A stretch of DNA of 8,253 bases from contig DDJI01000032.1 in the NCBI GenBank assembly GCA_002338885.1, positions 25,088 through 33,340 of the forward strand, read 5' to 3'. Below are positions 6,340 through 8,253 of the stretch, piece after piece. A program made the translations under genes and the position numbers. The notes under the pieces were generated by a model. It was not told the origin of the DNA, did not search any database, and saw only the letters and a program-made list of their open reading frames with translations. The stretch is from Ruminococcus sp. UBA1828 (GTDB taxonomy: Bacteria; Bacillota; Clostridia; Oscillospirales; Ruminococcaceae). Positions within the stretch are counted from its first letter, which is position 1, and the number at the start of each line of letters is the position of its first letter.

Positions 6340-7983
6340 TTGAAACATATGTCCAGGGTGCTTGCGGCGGTTTTGGCTGTCGCTTTGTCCGTTTCGTGCA
6401 TGAGCTGCTTCGCGTTTGCCGAGGACGCCAATGTTACAATCGACATGGACACTACCTATCAGACAATAGACGGATTCGGCGCATCTTACACATGGTACAG
6501 CGACTGGCTCACCACAAACGTAAATGCCGAGCAGGGCTATGACTGGATTTTTAACGATGCAGAGTTTAACATTTTGAGATTCAGAGACCTCAACCATGTC
6601 GGCGAGGAATACGGGCAGGCGCTCTTGGGCTATCCCGCATATAGCGGATACTATCAGGCTGCTGTGGAAAGGGGAATAGACCCCATAGTATTGGTCACAA
6701 GCTGGGGTCAGTATGACAGAGATTTGGACTTCGTGGCTTTTACCGAGCTTGACGACGAGGGTCATACATACTACACCCTTGCAAAGGACGAAAACGGCGA
6801 GTACATGTATGATGAGCTTGCAGACTTCTGCGTGGAGTCGATTCAGCTCTTCTTTGACGCCGGAATACCCGTCGATTACTTCTCGATTTCAAACGAGACC
6901 GAGCTTCAGGGATTGCACATCGACGAGCAGGGCAATGCAAGAGCTGAAGCGGGATTCTACTTCGGTCCCGATGAGAACGAGTACCACTGTGCATACTGGA
7001 AGGCTCACCTCGCGGTTTATGAGGCATTCCAGGAGGCATTCGGAGAGTTTGCTCCTAAGATCACAGGCGCAGAGGTCATGGCTGACACCGCAAGCATAAT
7101 GAAGGAATACCTCGATCCGCTTATAGAGGCTGACCCCGATAGCTTCGACACCATCGCTCACCACCTTTACGGCAGCGCGAACACTCCTCAGAGCTACGCC
7201 GAGGTTGGAGAGATGTTCTCCGACGATTACAAGCTGTGGCAGACCGAGTGGTACTTAAACGAGTACATAAACCATGCCGAAAAGATGGCTAACGAGTTTA
7301 TCTACGAGAACGTAAATGCATATCTGTACTGGAACGGCGTGTGGGTTATGGACGTTGGAAACTGCCTGATTGAAATAAGCGGCGCCGATGCAGACGCAAG
7401 CATACAGAGAAACGGCAACCACTATGTCATGATGCACTTCTCCAAGTACGTCAAGAACGGCTATCAAAGAGTTGACGTTCAAAACGACTCCAATTCCACG
7501 GTAGTTGCGTTCAAGGCGCCCGACTCTTCAAGGCTTGTAATAGTTGCCGTAAACAACACTCAGGAGGCTGACAACCTCGTCTTTGACCTTGGCGATGTTG
7601 AGATTACCTCTACGCTCGGACACAGAACCATAGGCAACGAGAACAGGTTCAAGTATGAATACTGGCTTGACACCGAGTATTCGGAGGACGGAGTAGAGCT
7701 TCCCGCTCAGAGCGTCACAACATATGTCATCGACATGCCCGCAGACCCCGATTACGTTGCTCCCGTTGTTGAGGAAAAGGTAAATCCCTTTGTAAAGACT
7801 CCTTCAGACGGCTCCGACACAACAACTACAATTATAATCATCGCAGCCGCTGCAGTAGTGGTTGTAGTCCTGGTTGTAGTTATCATCGCAGTGTCCGCTT
7901 CTAAGAAGAAAAAGAAGGCAGTCGCCTCACAGGGCGATTCGGGCAGCGATCAAGGCACGGACGCAAGCGCGGAACAGTCTTAA
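6340..7983 (+). CDS. Secreted, membrane-tethered glycoside hydrolase (GH30-like)
   Basis: With the TTG start this is 547 residues; the in-frame ATG at 6316 would add 8. A signal peptide (RVLAAVLAVALSV core) probably ends at AFA|ED, residue 27. The body resembles clan GH-A retaining hydrolases, best GH30: IDGFGAS near residue 43, SISNETE with E186 as likely acid/base, IAHHLYG, and LWQTEWY with E303 as likely nucleophile. After the barrel, HFSKYVKNGYQRVDV and the LPAQSVTTYVI strand resemble the GH30 beta-sandwich domain, as in xylanase-like members. Substrate is unknown: xylan or another beta-glycan is possible. A Val/Ile-rich helix (about 498-518) is followed by five Lys and a Gly/Ser/Asp/Gln tail, so the enzyme should face outward, held by its C-terminus. 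No LPXTG motif or carbohydrate-binding module was recognised. It is a monocistronic unit between its own promoter and terminator. By hand count 12 of 29 Ile codons are ATA, fewer than in the housekeeping genes. Confidence 0.8.
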   Translation: MKHMSRVLAAVLAVALSVSCMSCFAFAEDANVTIDMDTTYQTIDGFGASYTWYSDWLTTNVNAEQGYDWIFNDAEFNILRFRDLNHVGEEYGQALLGYPAYSGYYQAAVERGIDPIVLVTSWGQYDRDLDFVAFTELDDEGHTYYTLAKDENGEYMYDELADFCVESIQLFFDAGIPVDYFSISNETELQGLHIDEQGNARAEAGFYFGPDENEYHCAYWKAHLAVYEAFQEAFGEFAPKITGAEVMADTASIMKEYLDPLIEADPDSFDTIAHHLYGSANTPQSYAEVGEMFSDDYKLWQTEWYLNEYINHAEKMANEFIYENVNAYLYWNGVWVMDVGNCLIEISGADADASIQRNGNHYVMMHFSKYVKNGYQRVDVQNDSNSTVVAFKAPDSSRLVIVAVNNTQEADNLVFDLGDVEITSTLGHRTIGNENRFKYEYWLDTEYSEDGVELPAQSVTTYVIDMPADPDYVAPVVEEKVNPFVKTPSDGSDTTTTIIIIAAAAVVVVVLVVVIIAVSASKKKKKAVASQGDSGSDQGTDASAEQS

Positions 7984-8003
7984 CTAAACGCATATGAAAC
8001 CTC

Positions 8004-8039
8004 AAGCAGCCCTCGGCTTTGACCGTGGGCTGCTTTTTT
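8004..8039 (+). terminator. Rho-independent terminator after the glycoside hydrolase gene
   Basis: AAGCAGCCC (8004-8012) pairs with GGGCTGCTT (8027-8035), and after one T-T mismatch CGG (8014-8016) pairs with CCG (8023-8025) around a 6-nt loop. A run of six T (8034-8039) follows. It begins 20 nt after the stop codon and separates the hydrolase from the next gene. Confidence 0.93.
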
Positions 8040-8082
8040 CGGTAAAGCTTGCGTTAAATTTTTCGCGTGAGGCGGTAAATCG

Positions 8083-8112
8083 TTGACAAACGGCGCTTTC
8101 TGATGGTAACAT
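8083..8112 (+). promoter_or_regulatory. Promoter of the downstream membrane-protein gene
   Basis: TTGACA (8083-8088), an 18-nt spacer, and TAACAT (8107-8112) preceded by TGG, which gives an extended -10 element. Transcription would start near 8119, leaving a leader of about 44 nt. The -10 box matches consensus at only 4 of 6 positions, partly offset by the TGn extension. Confidence 0.65.
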
Positions 8113-8146
8113 AAAGTGTATGGTCTTATTTATAGATGCAAGTCAT

Positions 8147-8154
8147 GGGGAGGA
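8147..8154 (+). promoter_or_regulatory. Ribosome binding site of the 3'-partial gene
   Basis: GGGGAGGA lies 8 nt before the ATG at 8163. It is the main support for calling the truncated reading frame at the window edge a real gene. Confidence 0.8.
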
Positions 8155-8162
8155 TACAAAGT

Positions 8163-8253
8163 ATGAAGCTCAAAACAAAGCAAACGGTGCTTATAGGCCT
8201 TGCGTTTGCGTCAATATTGGCTTTTTGGCAGCTTTACGACCAGGACCGCAAGA
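8163..8253 (+). CDS. N-terminus of a probable membrane transporter (MFS/sugar transporter-like), partial
   Basis: Only 30 complete codons are visible before the window ends: a short basic start (MKLKTKQT), then a hydrophobic stretch VLIGLAFASILAFWQLY and DQDRK. A basic N-terminus running into a first membrane helix with the FWQLYD signature resembles clostridial MFS proteins of the SLC45/GPH-like sugar transporter type, where that motif is usually followed by another hydrophobic segment. The charged DQDRK that follows here fits less well, so a different membrane or exported protein is possible. The gene has its own promoter (8083-8112) and ribosome binding site. If it is a sugar importer, it could take up products of the neighbouring surface hydrolase; this is inferred from proximity only. 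Confidence 0.5.
   Translation, partial: MKLKTKQTVLIGLAFASILAFWQLYDQDRK

Noticed and set aside
6388..6408. Cysteines near the end of the hydrolase signal peptide as a lipobox
   Set aside because: The residues before both Cys (LSVSC and SCMSC) lack Leu at -3 in the usual lipobox arrangement, and AFA|ED gives a good signal peptidase I site.
6276..6542. An 88-codon + strand frame overlapping the start of the hydrolase
   Set aside because: It is an out-of-frame shadow of the hydrolase coding sequence, Arg/Cys/Gly-rich, without a ribosome binding site.
6265..6765. A 166-codon minus-strand frame across the hydrolase 5' end and leader
   Set aside because: It is antisense to the signal peptide and barrel start of a convincing gene and shows no recognisable domain or Shine-Dalgarno sequence.
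7792..7980. LPXTG-type sorting signal at the hydrolase C-terminus
   Set aside because: A hydrophobic helix and basic residues are present, but no LPXTG-like motif precedes the helix, and about 20 polar residues follow the Lys cluster, so a plain membrane anchor fits better.
8041..8082. A CcpA (cre) site upstream of the downstream gene
   Set aside because: GGTAAAGCTTGCGTTAAAT has some resemblance but lacks the required TGNNANCGNTNNCA arrangement with the central CG.

Overview
The window looks like chromosomal DNA of a low-to-mid GC Bacillota, most likely class Clostridia. Grounds: the housekeeping order (c-di-AMP phosphodiesterase-like 3' end) – rplI – dnaB – tilS – hpt – ftsH, strong AGGAGG-type ribosome binding sites, use of GTG and TTG starts, and TTGACA/TAAAAT-type promoters. 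Everything recognised is on the + strand. No rRNA, tRNA, mobile element, CRISPR array or phage gene is visible.

Region 1 (1-6005) is a compact housekeeping cluster. It starts with the last codons of a gene that is probably gdpP, then ribosomal protein L9, replicative DNA helicase DnaB, tRNA(Ile)-lysidine synthetase TilS, hypoxanthine phosphoribosyltransferase and the membrane AAA+ protease FtsH. Gaps are 1 to about 34 nt, and no promoter or terminator is evident inside, so it reads as one transcription unit ending in a strong intrinsic terminator just after ftsH. Ile codons in rplI, dnaB and hpt are mostly ATA, the codon whose reading tRNA is made by TilS, encoded in the same unit.

Region 2 (5953-6339) is a 387-nt AT-rich gap. 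It holds the ftsH terminator, two inverted repeats of unknown role, a near-consensus sigma-A promoter and a roughly 135-nt leader with possible RNA structure.

Region 3 (6340-8039) is a single-gene unit with its own terminator. It encodes a secreted clan GH-A glycoside hydrolase, most like family GH30, held in the membrane by a Val/Ile-rich C-terminal helix and followed by a Lys cluster and a polar tail.

Region 4 (8040-8253) carries another promoter and the first 30 codons of a probable membrane protein, tentatively an MFS-type sugar transporter. A surface hydrolase beside a possible sugar importer suggests a small glycan-scavenging locus next to the housekeeping cluster. No clearly new multi-gene system (defence, toxin-antitoxin, biosynthetic) is visible. 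The points most worth a second look are the membrane-tethered hydrolase with its structured leader, the AUA/TilS relation, and the long acidic FtsH tail.
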